A DNA stretch of 64,000 bases, taken from NCBI RefSeq assembly GCF_028372415.1, contig NC_092876.1, forward strand, positions 63,826,885-63,890,884, in the 5' to 3' direction. Source of the stretch: Notamacropus eugenii. Its lineage: Eukaryota; Chordata; Mammalia; Diprotodontia; Macropodidae. Below the pieces are notes generated by a model. That model was not told the origin of the DNA, did not search any database, and saw nothing but the letters and a program-made list of their open reading frames with translations. The translations under genes and the position numbers were made by a program. This document shows, piece after piece, positions 31,766 to 43,559 of the stretch. Positions within the stretch are counted from its first letter, which is position 1. The number at the start of each line of letters is the position of its first letter.

Positions 31766-32040
31766 TGTCATCACCATCATCATCACTACCATTTATGTAG
31801 CACCTACTCTGTGCCAGGTACGTGCTAAGCACTTTACAAATAGTATCTCATTTGAGCATAAGATCACATATGTTGAGTCAGAAGGGATCTTACAGCTCAT
31901 CTAGTCCAACCCCCTCATTTTACAGATGAGGAAACTTTGACCCAGAGAAGGCATCTTGCCTAGAATCAGACAGGTGACAAAAGGAGGATTTCAACCCAGG
32001 TTTTCTGACCCTAAAACCTGTGCTCTCACCAGTATATATG
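31766..32040 (+). mobile_element. MIR3-like fragment then SINE-like repeat
   Basis: 31780-31860: accatttatgtagcacctac ... taagcactttacaaatag. 31865-32040: gttgagtcagaagggatctt, agctcatctagtccaacccc, acagatgaggaaactttgac, atttcaacccaggttttctg. Confidence 0.65.
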
Positions 32041-32733
32041 CTACCAATAAGCCCTAAGTTTGCTCATCTGTAAAATAAGAGGCCTGGGATAGCCGACCTT
32101 CCATTGGATGGCTTCCAGTTATTGTGATCTCTGTGAGCCCAAGATTTACCATGGACAAGACCCGGGCCTGGACCCCACTCTCCTGGCTGCAGGACAGCCC
32201 TGGGATTACATACCAGAATGCTCCAGAGATCAGACTCTGAACTAAATACAGGGGATACACAGGCAGCCACACCAACATCTCTGCCTCCTTTTTATTTGCT
32301 GAGCCCACACTCAGCATTCAATGCCCCTGCTGGCAGACACCCTCCATAGAGGAGACCTTGACCTGTTTTTCTTCCTCAGAGAAGGGAAGATGCATGGCCT
32401 TGCCAGTTGACTCAGTCCATACATGCAGGAAGTTTGTTTTTTGCTTTTTACTTTTAATCTTTCACCTAAGTCCCTCCTACTACAAAAGGAGTTCTCTCTA
32501 GATCCAGGAGCCCCATCAGAAAGTATTGAGGGACAGGCCGTGTGACATGGCAGAAGAGTCCTGGGCTCAAGCCACACTTTCTGAGCCTCAGACTCCCCAT
32601 GTGTAAGACAGGGATAATGAATGCCCCCATGGAGGTGTGAGGGATAGATCTAAAAACCTTACATTACGATTATTATTGCTCTGATGAAGGTGGCAGATTC
32701 TTGGGGTAGCCCATCTCCCTGGAGAACACTTAC

Positions 32734-32783
32734 ATTTTGGCCTCATAGTCTTTCCACGCCTTCTCCAGCTGCTTCCTGGAATC
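32734..32783 (-). CDS. ASAP3: ASAP3 exon 5: BAR domain
   Basis: A small 50-bp exon with acceptor accacag and donor gtaagtg. It encodes DSRKQLEKAWKDYEAK and the first two bases of the next codon (phase 0 in, 2 out). AWKDYE is a conserved BAR-domain helix motif. It sits alone between introns of about 4.3 and 4.5 kb that are filled with repeats. Confidence 0.93.
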
Positions 32784-32999
32784 CTGTGGTTCAACGAAAA
32801 GAGGATGAGAAAGGGGCTCGGTTAAGTACCTCGACACAATTCATGCCTCTTTTGGCTTTATGGGATTGTCCCCATGCCATGTTTCCTGGGCCTGACTGTG
32901 TCCCCCCATACTCCTGGAGACTGACTTCATCCCTCCACCCTGACCAAGGTCCCTTCCCCAAGTCCTAAATACTTTCCTTGAATAAACCCCATCCCTCCA

Positions 33000-33275
33000 C
33001 CCTACCCACCATGCCTGGAATGCTCTCGGTCCACATCTCCATCTCTCTTGGCTTCCAAGTCCTAGCTAAAATCCAACCTTCTACAGGAAGCCTTAATGTT
33101 ACCACTTTTTGTTGACTGATTATCTCCAATTTATCCTATATACAGCTTGTTTGTATATAGTTGCTTGCATGTTGTCTCCTCAAGGGTAGGACTGTCTTTT
33201 TGTCTTTTTTTGTATCTCAAAACTTAGCACAGTGCCTGGCTAGGTTCTTAATAAATGTTTACTGATTGACTGACT
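33000..33275 (+). mobile_element. LINE-2 3' end
   Basis: Very clear: atgcctggaatgctctcggt, ccttctacaggaagccttaa, ccaatttatcctatatacag cttg, gcacagtgcctggctaggtt, aataaatgtttactgattga. Confidence 0.8.
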
Positions 33276-33539
33276 GATCATGCCATCCTCTCCAATCCTG
33301 ACCCTGTGGCTCCTCAAATGTGCTCTTTCCCTCCACCCGGATCTCTGCACTTATTCTGCTAGCCCTGACACTGATACCCTTAAAGGCCATCCCCTCCATT
33401 CTGAACTAATCCTTCCCATCAACTTGGTCTTGCTCTTGTCCTTACTCTTTGTGGACCCAGATCTCTGCAGCCCTTCCCCCATCTTGTCTACTATAGTCTA
33501 AACTTCTCCATCCTAGAATCATAGGTTCATTGGGTATAA

Positions 33540-33900
33540 GAGTTAAAAGGAACCTTAGAACACGGAACGTCAGAACTGGGCAAGACCTACAATACAGAAT
33601 ATCAGAGGAGCTGGAAGAGACTGTAGAACTGAGAGTTAGAGAGAAGGAAAAGGGGTGAGGCTTAGAACACAATGTCAGAGCTGAGAGAGACCTTAGAACC
33701 CAGAATGTCAGAGCTGAGAGAGGCCTTAGAACACAGAACGTTAGAGCTGGGAGGGTCCTTAGAACACAGAACGTTAGAGCTGGGAGGGTCCTTAGAACAC
33801 AGGATGTCAGAGCTGGGAGGGCCCTTAGAACATAAAATGTCAAGAGTTGGGAGGGTCCTTAGAACACAGAATGGCAGAGCTGGAAGAAATCTCAGAGAAT
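33540..33900 (+). repeat. 33-bp minisatellite family, array of ~10 units
   Basis: Units such as aatgtcagagctgagagaga ccttagaaccc and aacgttagagctgggagggt ccttagaacac. Adjacent near-identical pairs (33738-33801) show local duplication. Followed at 33900-34030 by a hAT-like relic. Confidence 0.85.
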
Positions 33901-34029
33901 GGTTCCTGATCTGGGGACTGTAAACTTTAAAAAAATTTCATAATTCTATTCCAATATAACCAGTTTCCTTTGCAGTCCTACGTATTTAGTTTTACACATT
34001 TAAAAACATTAATCTGAGAAGGGTCTACA

Positions 34030-35970
34030 GTCTTCACCAGACTGCTGGCAAGGGGGAGTGTGCCCATGACCAGCAAGCAATGTAGTAGCACCAGCTCAAA
34101 TCAACTTACAAGAGCAGATTGTTAAATTTTCAGAGTGAGCATTTAGACCTTGGAAATGGGCAGAGTTTGATGAAAGAGGGTGGCAGAGCCTGGGAGCTGC
34201 CCAACTCCTCCCCCATACACAAACACAATGAGTGCTTAATTACTGAGCAGGTAAGGTCCTCGTCTATGGGGATACCCTAGCTCTACTATCCTCAGGTGGT
34301 AGTTCCCCTTCGACCCTGGACCCTGGAGTGGGGAGAATGGAGTGAGAAGCTGCTGGGGCCTGGGCAGTGGCTTGAGACTCAGGAAACATAGGCCTTGTGA
34401 CCTGGAATGAATTCCTTTCCTTTCCTCCTCAGTTTCTTCCTCTGTACAAGGAGAATAATCGCCATAGGATCTCAGGTTTTAGGACTAGAAATGGAGTGAC
34501 TGGCTAATCCAAGCCCCTCCTTTGACAGATAAAGAAACCAAGGCCCAGAAAGTTCAAATGACTTGACCTCACTTGGGACTGGAGTCCTTGCCCTGCTTAC
34601 CCCTCATGAGTCTATGGAAAGGGAAGGGATCTGTAAGGTGTAAAATACCACTCAAGTGTTAGCTCATCCCAGAGGTGGAAAGGGAGTTGTTTTTAGAGCC
34701 TGATACATTAGCACCTCCTGCAAGGGGCCAGCACCCAGGTAAGCAGCAATACACCTGGGCCTGAGCTGAGGGTGGGTGGGGATGGGGCGAAGAAGCTTGC
34801 TTACATACCACTGGAGCAAGAAGGGCCCTTAGAGATGATCTAAGTATAGCCTCATCAGTTTACAGAGTGGGAGAATTGACCCCCAGAGAGCTTATGCGCC
34901 TTGCACAAACTTATCCAGCTGTATCAGAATCTGAACCTGAGGTTTTCTGATTCCAAAGCAGGTGGGTCCACTTTTCATGATTCCACCACTTTCAAAAACC
35001 CAGGCCTTTTCCTCTACCTTTGATCCCAAGGGCTTAAGTGGTATCTCAGTGTAATACCAAATTACTTGACTTATGGATGGAGAAACTGAGATATTAATTG
35101 CCCTGGCTGTGGAGAGGGGGCTATAGAGGGTAGCATTCTCTACCCTGCCCTAAGAGAGAAGTTGAGCTTGAATCCCAAGTCACTTAACCTCCCAAAGACT
35201 CTGTTTCCTCTCCCGTAAAATGGGTTGGCTGGATCATGAGGTCAAAGACTTAAAAATGGAAGAGAACACATGAGGTTATCTACTTCGATTCTCTCAAAGC
35301 AAAACAGGGAATAAGTAATAAAGGGACAATTTGAACCTAGAGCATCTGACTTTAAAGATAGAGATCCTCTCACTGTCTCCCAATTGTCTTACTGCATGAT
35401 CAGAAAGGCCTTGGGCTCTAAGTTCACTGGGGCTTCTTCAGCCGGTGATGAGGGTGTGAGATCTTTCCCAGGTCCTCCAGTCCAGTCGGCTCTACTCCTT
35501 GCACTGCTGAGGCTGGGCCGAGCCTGGGAGCCCAAAGGTAAGGCCCTCCCCACCCCCAACTCTCCCTCATCCCCAACCCCACCCACTTCAAAGAAAGCTG
35601 CCTGTCTGGTTTGGGCTGTTCCCACTGATTGGGAAAAGCCAGCCTCAGAGCTGGGAGTGAGCCCCTGGGGAGGCAAACAGTACATCTCTAGGGCTGTCAG
35701 GAAAACCTTTTACCAATAAGCTTTCTCCCTAGGGTCCTCTGAGCACCATTCAGCCTCCACCCTCTGAGTCTGCCCTTCCCCTTCAGCCTGGCCATGTCAG
35801 GGTAACTTCAGCGACCACCTGACTGATGGGGATGATGGGACTGGGAAACCCCTTCCCACAGTGTCCAGGCCCCACTCACACCTCCACATTCCTCCCTCTT
35901 CCTCTCTACTGACACTGGAGTCCATGTTTCACACAATCATGGCATGTGCAGGAAGATCTTAGAACACAGA
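34030..35970. other. Intron 4 unassigned stretch with SINE-like pieces
   Basis: SINE-like fragments at 34470-34620 and 34800-34980 (cagcctgatcc-type remnants, agatgatctaag, gagagcttatgcgcc). A GC-richer segment at 35400-35680 has an open frame ending at a gtaagg on the plus strand, but no matching acceptor or protein similarity I recognise. Confidence 0.35.
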
Positions 35971-35974
35971 ACTT

Positions 35975-36305
35975 CAGCTCACCTATTCTCAGCAATACAA
36001 AGAGCCAAGACAGTTCCGTAGGACTGAGGATGAAAGATGCTCTCCATCTCCAGAGAAAGAACTGGCAGAGGCTACATGCAGATCAAAGATGCTTTTTCTT
36101 TACTTTCTTTCCTTTTTTTTGGTCTGTGTTTTCTTTCACAGAATGGCTTACATGGAAATGGGTTTTGCATGACTACACATGTAGAACCTAAGTCAAATTG
36201 CTTACCTTCTCAATAGAGGCAGGGAGGGAGAGAATTTGGAACTCAAAATTTGAAAAGAAAAAAGGTTAAAATTGTTTTTACATGTAATTAGGGGGAAAAT
36301 ATTAA
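35975..36305 (+). mobile_element. L1 3' end relic
   Basis: tcacctattctcagcaatac, aagatgctctccatctccag, agaaagaactggcagaggct, atggaaatgggttttgcatg, gggagagaatttggaactca, tttttacatgtaattagggg. Confidence 0.75.
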
Positions 36306-36359
36306 ATAACAAAAAAGAAAATAGCTCTGTTCTTGCTGGAAAAAAAAACAAAGAAGATA

Positions 36360-36740
36360 GGATTTCACAGCTGGGAAAGACTTTAGAACATAAGATGTCA
36401 GAGCTGGGAGGGCCCTTAGAACACAGGATGTCAGAACTGGGAGGGCCCTTAGAACACAGGATGTCAGAGCTGGGAGGGCCCTTAGAACCCAGGATGTCAG
36501 AGCTGGGAGGGCCCTTAGAACACAGGATGTCAGAGCTTGAAGGGGTCTTAGAACAGAGAACATCAGAGCTGGGAAGGTCTTAGAACTCAGAATGTCAGAG
36601 CTGGGAGGGCCCTTAGAGACCATCTAGCTTAAGCTCCCCATTTTATAAATGATAAAACTGAGGCCCAGAAATGAGAAACAACTTGCCAAAAGTTGCACAG
36701 CTGATTAGAGACAGAGCCAGGGATGGATCCCTGTCCAATG
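36360..36740 (+). repeat. 33-bp array continuous with its source repeat
   Basis: Eight units run from 36360 to about 36600; the last one continues without a break into the body of the SINE-like element: cccttagagaccatctagct, cattttataaatgataaaac, tgaggcccagaaatgagaaa. This shows the array as an expansion of that element's head. Confidence 0.85.
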
Positions 36741-37126
36741 CTCTTTTTCTCTGGTCTCCATAGTCCTCCCCTATCTGCCATATCAGTCCTGTTACTTCTC
36801 TCTCCCTACTTTCTTCATGACAGGGCAGCCCCCCAGTTGCCCATTCCTTTCTCGTCTTTTCTTGGAGCATTTTTTCCTCCATCAAAGTGGAAAAGAGTTC
36901 CTCTGAAAGTTACTTTCTCATTGGAATTAATGGAATTGTGAGTGTCTTTCAAGGTCTACACTTGCCTCAGATAGTCTTAAAACTCCCCCTATACTTTTCC
37001 TAGGAGGTGATTTGAGGGATTCGAGGCATCACAGTGACCTCTCTCTAGAAGTTCTTGCCCTGTACCTGAGGAGAGGCAACTGGCTGCAAAGAGTCGTGTA
37101 TCTCTTTCTCCCACCCCAAAACTTAC

Positions 37127-37201
37127 CTGCCGACCATCCCTCAACTGCCCCTTCAGCAGGCTGTCCAGAGGGAAAGAGACGATGTTATTCAGGTTCTGCA
37201 C
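37127..37201 (-). CDS. ASAP3: ASAP3 exon 4: BAR domain
   Basis: A symmetrical 75-bp exon (phase 0-0), acceptor cttccag and donor gtaagt. It reads [20 protein letters not shown], then RDGRQ. The [14 protein letters not shown] stretch is near-invariant in ASAP proteins; RDGRQ distinguishes ASAP3 from ASAP1 and ASAP2, which have a longer GVKGDLKK-type continuation. Confidence 0.94.
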
Positions 37202-38690
37202 CTGGAAGAAATAGAGAAGGAGGAACCATATGGTTACAAATTTAGAAGCACCTAGTCTATTTAACAGAAAGGGAAACTGAGGCCCAGAGGGGTGATGTCA
37301 TGTGCTTAGTAAGCATTTCAGTCAGGATTCAAAGGCCAGAGCCCCATCCCAAACCTAATCCATAAATGTAGGGTTAGGTGTTGGGGCAGGCCATTGGCCT
37401 CTGCTCCCAGTCTGTTGAGGCAATATGGAGACCAGGAGCCTGAAGCCTTATACAGCTTCGGCTCTCCCTGGCTCCTACCTTCACCCATCCAGGCAAGGGA
37501 TCATTATCCTCCTCCTATGCCTCTTCATCATCAATAATAATCCATCCAGCAGTTGCCTCGTATTTACTTTGCATATACATATCTGTGAATGTCATCTCAC
37601 TTGATAGACTATAAGCTTCTTGAGGGCAAACAACGTTTCATTCTTGTCTTTGCATTTCTAGAACTCAACGCAGTGCAATGGCACATTAGGCAGCTGATAA
37701 AAGCTTACTGAATGAACTGAATCAAGCAGAATTGTCTAACCCAACCCTCCATTTTACAGATGGGAAAGCTGAGGCACAGAGAGGGGACATGACTTTTTCA
37801 GGGGCACACATGCATAATGTGGCAAAGGTAAACTTGGAGAAGGATCTTCTGGCAAGATGTGTCCTTTCTACTCCACCAAGATACCTCTGTCTCTGGCCCT
37901 AGGCCCCTACTGGCTTTCATATCTTAGCACACATGGGTCCCCAGCCTGGATGCCCTCCTTACTACTCATGTCTCAAACCCAAATGAAAGGAGGAGTCCTC
38001 TCCCAAGCCTCCCCAGGCCTCCCTCCCTCTCTGTGCTCTCCCTGTGTCCTCATCCTCCAGACCTTACAGATTAGCATCGAGTCCTCACATCATCGGGTGA
38101 TGTCCTGTGTGCAGAAAAGGAAGACCACGTCCTAATCTTGCAGCTCACACTTCCCAGATTCATGGTTATGGTTGAAACATTTCCTGTCTCTGGGCCTCAA
38201 CTTCCTCAACTGGTATGAGACTTTCGCTACATCCCTCATGAGATCACAGTATGAAAAGGACTTTATAAACCTCTTGGGATGTCATGATCGGAGGCGTTCT
38301 AGTCCAGCTCTGCTGCTAACTGCTTGAGAGATCATCCCCTCCCAGGACCTGTTTCCTCTCTGTAAAGAGAAGGGCTTGCTTCAAGAACAAGAATGGTGTT
38401 TATTTACATTTGTATGTACATACATACAAATACATGTATGTTACATATACACCATTTACATGATGCTTTGAGGTTTGCCAAACACTTTAAATATGTGATC
38501 CCTCTTAAGTCTCACAACAACCCTGGTGATAGAACTATCCTCTTTGTATAGGAAAGGAAACTGAGACTGAGGGGAAGTCCTGGGTTCAAATCTCTTCTGA
38601 CATACTTTTTCATAAGCTAATCTTTGCATAGCTAGTCTGAGCCCCTATTTCCTTCTCTGTAAAGGGGCTGGATTATGTTCTCTAAGGAAC
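37202..38690. other. Intron 3, repeats and unassigned DNA
   Basis: L2-type tail at 37590-37720 (gcttcttgagggcaaacaac, gaactcaacgcagtgcaatg). SINE-like piece at 37735-37800. A short gtatgtacatacatacaaat tract near 38410-38440, and MIR3-like sequence at 38455-38600. No exon. Confidence 0.5.
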
Positions 38691-38815
38691 ACCTCTAAAT
38701 CTATGATCTTGTGACTTGTTCAGGGTCACAGTTAGGAAGCATGTGAGGAAGGATTTGAACTCAGGTCTTCTTAACTCCAGGCCCAGCACTCTGTTCACTG
38801 TGCCACTGGGTGACA
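38690..38815 (-). mobile_element. SINE fragment beside exon 3
   Basis: Plus strand: ggatttgaactcaggtcttc, ttaactccaggcccagcact, ctgttcactgtgccactggg. It ends about 120 bp from exon 3. Confidence 0.7.
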
Positions 38816-38938
38816 TCGGACCTTGAAGGTCTGCATTCTAAGAGTGTTCATGTTCTCCTCTAGTTTTAGCTGGACCTCGTGGTCCTGAGGGGAGGAAGCA
38901 AGTGGTGTGGCAGGCCAGTCCATCTTCTCCATCCTTAC

Positions 38939-39084
38939 CAGGTTTTTGAACAGGGCAGCCACCTCCCGGGTGAACACAGCCAGATTCAGGAAGCCTGTGG
39001 ACAGCTCATGGTTGTTCTGTGAGAGGTGGCTGTTACCGAAAGTCTCCAGGGCCTCGCTGTACTGTTCCTCATTCTCCACATGGG
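38939..39084 (-). CDS. ASAP3: ASAP3 exon 3: BAR domain
   Basis: A 146-bp exon (phase 1 in, phase 0 out) with acceptor ccccag and donor gtaagg. It encodes [20 protein letters not shown] through [13 protein letters not shown]. The HVENEEQY block and the [12 protein letters not shown] helix are hallmarks of ASAP-family BAR domains. Reading into the intron stays open for about 47 codons; that extension is not supported as coding, although a weak 63-nt cassette can be drawn inside it at 38822-38884. Confidence 0.94.
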
Positions 39085-39238
39085 CTGGGGAGGGAAGTCC
39101 AAGGGTTAGCCTTAGGGAGGGGGTATTGTTCTACTGAGTTAGCTGAGGGCTGGAGGGTAGGAAGGAGCAAGGAGGGCTTCTAGTTGCCACCACCACCACC
39201 AGCACCACCACGGCCACTGAAGCTGCCCCTTCACTCAC

Positions 39239-39311
39239 CAAGGCCAGAGCTATGAATGGTCCGGACTGATTTCTTTATTCGCTGCAGGATGGCCTGGTCC
39301 CCTTCAAGGGT
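39239..39311 (-). CDS. ASAP3: ASAP3 exon 2: start of BAR domain
   Basis: This 73-bp exon is flanked by acceptor cctag and donor gtgagtg and reads TLEGDQAILQRIKKSVRTIH, then SSGL. It enters in phase 0 and leaves in phase 1. It is the first helix of the BAR domain, which dimerises and binds or bends membranes. It is the most upstream ASAP3 exon I can find. Human ASAP3 has about 43 residues before this point, beginning MPEQ, so the start codon lies on another exon above 64000. A short CCA/GGT triplet run at 39188-39215 sits just downstream in the intron. Confidence 0.93.
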
Positions 39312-39429
39312 CTAGGAAGCAAAGAGAGAGGGTTCTGCAAGAGACCAATATGGCAGAAGTCCTTTCTATCAAAACTAGATTCCAGGATCCCTGACAGGGA
39401 CACACAGACACCGCAGACCTCCTCTACCC

Positions 39430-39640
39430 AGGGGACAAGAATCACAGGATTTCAGAGCTGGAAGAAAATTCAGGAAGCATTTGATCCAAACTGTTAACTT
39501 CAAAGAAATCCTCTTCACAACATGGCAACAAATGGTCATATAATTTCTATTTGAAGGCCACTAGTGATGGGGGCTCATTATGTCCTCAGGCAGCTCATTA
39601 CGCTCCTCCTGAGCCTACAGAGGTGACAAACCCTTTCCGT
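39430..39640 (-). mobile_element. CR1/L3 fragment
   Basis: Plus strand: gatttcagagctggaagaaa, ttgaaggccactagtgatgg, ctcaggcagctcattacgct. Confidence 0.6.
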
Positions 39641-39794
39641 CTAGTACAAAATAATACAAAAAGCACATATTAAGTGCCTACTGTATGAAGAACTCCGCAC
39701 TTGCAAGTCGGAAAAATACAGTTCAAATGAGAAAATAAAACTCCTGTTGTCCAGCAGCTTACAGTCAAGTATATAGATCACTATAGGCAATATT

Positions 39795-40140
39795 ATTTTT
39801 CTTTACTTTGCATTTTATTTTTCCCCAGTTACATGTAAAAACAATTTTTAACATTCCTTTTTAAAACTTTGAGTTCCAAATTCTCTCCCTTCCTCCCTTG
39901 TGTTTGTCCTTCGTTCTTGAAGAGGACCATGACATCCAGATGATGACATGGCTTGCAGTTGACTTTGATTCGAGTGAGGGAGGGCTGTGCAAGGTCACCA
40001 ACCTCACTTTCTTCTCCTGAGCCATCTGGGTCCAGCAACCAGATATTCATCAGGATGACTGGAGATGACCCAGGATGCAGTGGGAGGCCTTTGTTCTTTT
40101 AGGCTAAGGCCTTTTCAGGTACTCACTTAGAGGGAGGTAA
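39795..40140 (-). mobile_element. L1 3' tail and a second interspersed repeat
   Basis: 39795-39900 is the reverse of the L1-type 3' end (cattttatttttccccagtt). 39900-40130 is a different repeat: tttgtccttcgttcttgaag, aggaccatgacatccagatg, gagccatctgggtccagcaa, ggatgactggagatgaccca; I recognise it as recurrent in marsupial genomes but do not name it. Confidence 0.55.
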
Positions 40141-40404
40141 TGGTCATTCAGGGAATAGGCCTCACTTTTTAAAGAAGTAAGTTAAGGGTTGGCCCCTTTA
40201 ATTAAAAAGAAAACAAAACAAAAAAATTAAGTTGGGAGGGAAAGACCCTCAGGGTTGTTATTCCAAAGAGAAACAATTACCATGGACATTCACTCTAAAT
40301 TCACTCAAAGCCAGGAGGGCCCACAATACAGCATTAAGTAAAGCTTGGGCAGGAACCCATTGTGGTTGAATGTATGAGCATCAGAGTGAACTGGGGGGAG
40401 GGAA

Positions 40405-40475
40405 GAAGGAAGGAAGGAAGGAAGGAAGGAAGGAAGGAAGGAAGGAAGGAAGGAAGGAAGGAAGGAAGGAAGGAA
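40405..40475 (+). repeat. (GGAA)n microsatellite, ~17 copies
   Basis: Uninterrupted aaggaaggaaggaaggaagg for about 70 bp. Surrounding sequence to 41550 contains no element I can name with confidence. Confidence 0.95.
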
Positions 40476-41559
40476 TCTAGGCAGTAAACCTCAAGTTAAC
40501 TGGAAATTTACCTGCCTTTCTCCCTCCCTCTCCCTCCATTGAGGAGGCAAGCAATTAATATAGGTTATACATGTGTAGTCATGCAAAACATATCCGTAAT
40601 AGTTAAGTTGTGAATAAATTAGGCAGTATTAAACTATAATATCTCCACACAGGAGACCACAGACCCTCCGCTCAGGGCTATGCTGGAGCCAGCTTGAGAG
40701 TGGACTATTAAATTTTCAATATGAATATTTTCACCCCAGACATGGCAAACACTACAATCAGAGTTTGGTTAATATTACTTTGTTGATTGTCTATACTTAA
40801 TAAGTATTGGAGAAAATGTTAATAATGTAGATTAAATTTTAAAATGTGTCGTAAGCATATTCTTTATTCCAGAAACCCAGTTAATAAACATTTATCAGAG
40901 CAAACAAGTTCCCACTCCACCTGAGGCCACAGATCTTCCCTCTTTCTGATCTGGGATGGGTGTGATTTCTACTTCCTTGACTTTGGGCAGGTTACTTCAC
41001 CTCCCTCTCAATTTCCTCATCACTGAAATGAAGAGGATGGCCTAGCTGGCCTCAGAGGTAGCTCTAGGTGTACAATCTTATGATTTCATGTAAAATTTAG
41101 ATATTTACTCACATGTAGCAAAATGACAAAAACCAGATGTCCCTGAAAATCTGGGTCAGGGGGAAGTACAGGGAGCAAGTGGCATCTAGATATCCATGTC
41201 CATGGTTTGATCACAGTGGGGAGATCCCTCCTTGCTAGCCATCTGTGTGTGTCTAAGGTGAGAATCAGGACAGGCATTTTTGATAGATGCAAGGCCCAAT
41301 ATACTTAAAATGGACATCATTCAAGGAGATGGTGACTTGGAGGAAGACACAAAAAGAGATGTCCATAAGGTAAATAGATGAGTGAGAAGCTACCCTTTAT
41401 GGATGAGAACTCTACCCAGATAGCATCAGTCCTACTGCGGGGTTTGGAGACATGATTAAAGTTCTTTCCTAGAAGAAGCTGGTCTCAGATATAATCACAA
41501 AATGTCAGAGCTGGAAGAGACCTTGCAGAAAATAAAGGTTCAATTGTACAAAGTAACAG

Positions 41560-42400
41560 TAATATTTTAAGGATGATCAACTGTGAAAGACTTGGGTACT
41601 CTGATCAAGACAATGTCCCAAAGGACCCATGATGAAAAATGCTCTCAACCTCCAGAGAGACAACTGGTAAACTTGGAGTGCAGATTGAAGAATAACTTTT
41701 AAACTTTCTTTATTTTTCTTGGGATTTTTTTTGTGTTTTCTTTTTTCAACATAGATAATGTGAAAATGTTTTACATGACTTCACATGTATAACTGATATT
41801 ATATTGTTTGCCTTCTTAAGAGAGAGAGGGAGAGAAATAGAACTCAAAATGTTAAAAATGGATGTGAAAAATTTCTTTATATGTAATTGGGAAATAAAAT
41901 CAATAAAAATATATTTTAAAAAGAACATGAAGGTTCACAGGATTAAAGCTGTCGAGTTGGAAGAAACCTAAGTCCAGCCCCCTCCTTTGACAGAAGAGGA
42001 AATTGAGGCCCAAGAAGATTAAAGAACTTGTCTAGGACCACACAGCTAGTCAACATCTGTGTCAGGAGTTGAACCCCGGTCCTTTGACTCCAGAACTAGT
42101 ACTTTGCCATATCTCTGGTTTCCTTCCAGACTCAGCTCAAGTAGCACCTTCTACATGAAGTGTTTCTTGATCCCCACATCAACTAATGGCTGCCCTTGCC
42201 CAAACACTTGGAATGCATATTTCATATAGTCTGTATTTCCTTGCACATGTGTTCTCCTACAGTTAAACTGGAAGTACCTTGAGGACAAGACTATTGTTCT
42301 TTTTGCATTTGTATCTTTTTGCATTTCTATGTAGCAGAGCCTGCTCCATAGTAGCTGTTTAATAAATGTTTGTTTATTGATTGATTAATATCATATTTCC
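41560..42400 (+). mobile_element. L1 3' end, SINE-like repeat, then L2 tail
   Basis: 41560-41920: ggatgatcaactgtgaaaga ... acatgtataactgatattat ... tatgtaattgggaaataaaa. 41940-42115: gtcgagttggaagaaaccta ... acttgtctaggaccacacag. 42120-42395: tctacatgaagtgtttcttg ... cctgctccatagtagctgtt taataaatg. Confidence 0.7.
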
Positions 42401-42434
42401 CACTCTGATGTAAATGCTGGGAACATTTTTAGAG

Positions 42435-42560
42435 AAGAGAATGTCAGAGCTGGGATGACCCTTAGAACACAGAATGCCAGAGCTTGGAAGGGCCTTAGAA
42501 CACATAATGTCAGAGCTAGGAGGGCCTTTACAACATAATGTTAGAATAAAGACAGTTAGA
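42435..42560 (+). repeat. 33-bp minisatellite family, four units
   Basis: gaatgtcagagctgggatga, gaatgccagagcttggaagg, taatgtcagagctaggaggg, with ttagaacaca spacers. Confidence 0.75.
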
Positions 42561-43555
42561 AAACCTTAAAACCTAGGAAAGGACCCAAGAAAGCACTCAG
42601 ATAAAGAGACTAAGGTCAGACAAGGAAGAGGATTGTCCAAAGTCCCAGAGTGAACTAGCAGCAGAACCCTCCCAGTCTTGACTCCCCGTGCAGAACTCTG
42701 GTGACTCCTTGGAAGGCTGCCAGGAAAGGGAGTATGACAAGTACATGCCCCAGAGTGCTGCCATGCTGCCCAGCATGCCACATGCTGCTGTGCCCAGAGT
42801 CTAGAAATAGGCCAGTGGAAGAGAAAGAACGTGTGGGTCAGTGTGTCCCCTCTCCCCACCTGTCCTTATTCCCCAAGGGAAGAATGACCATATGACCCAG
42901 CTCAATTACTCTTCTCAGAGGAGCAGGGGTTGGTCTGAACAGTGCCTTTTGGCCAGTCTCCCTCTGTTAGGCCTCCAGCTGCATTCCTGCCCCAGGCATT
43001 GCGTCTCCTAGGGCTCCCCCTATCCCCTTCCCAAGCTTTTGAGCCCTGTAGGAGAGAGTCCCTGGGTGTCTTCCAGCTGCCTTGTGACTCTACAGTCACC
43101 CACAGCCATCAGAGAAGTGATAATCAAAGAGAACGGCTGGTGTAAGTGAAAAGAACACAGAACTGGGAGTTGGGGAACCTGGGCTAGAGTCTCTAGAGAA
43201 TCTGCCTGGATACCCAGGGGACCTCAGACAGACCACTTAATTACTGTACAACATGAAAGACATTTATTAAGAGCAAGAGCACTGTGCTAAGCCCTGGGGA
43301 TACAAAAGAGAAGAAAAAGAAGCAAATGACTATGGGCCTCAGTTTCCCCATCTGTAAAATAAGGGAAGTTGGAAGAGAGTATACATTCTATTCCAGTTCT
43401 AAATCTTCTGATTTTATGATTATGAATGGATGCCCAAGTTTGGGAAGGCTCTGGATGCTGGAGATGAGGGCAGCTGCTGTTATCAAAATACTCATGCCCT
43501 CAGTGCCCTACCCTTAAGTATCCCCAAGGGCAAAGCTATATGAGAAACTACTTTA
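42561..43555. other. Intron 1, no assigned element
   Basis: Mostly unique-looking sequence. The end (43225-43290) has the ancient cattattaagagcaagagca / ctgtgctaagccctgggga element. No exon supported. Confidence 0.35.
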
Positions 43556-43559
43556 AATG

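Noticed and set aside
35389..35719. GC-rich open segment followed by gtaagg on the plus strand
   Set aside because: No acceptor in frame and no similarity recognised; a chance open frame in an intron.
42690..42800. Open stretch reading NSGDSLEGCQEREYDKYMPQ and on to a stop
   Set aside because: Looks protein-like but I recognise no family, and there is no convincing acceptor or partner exon. A protein search would decide.
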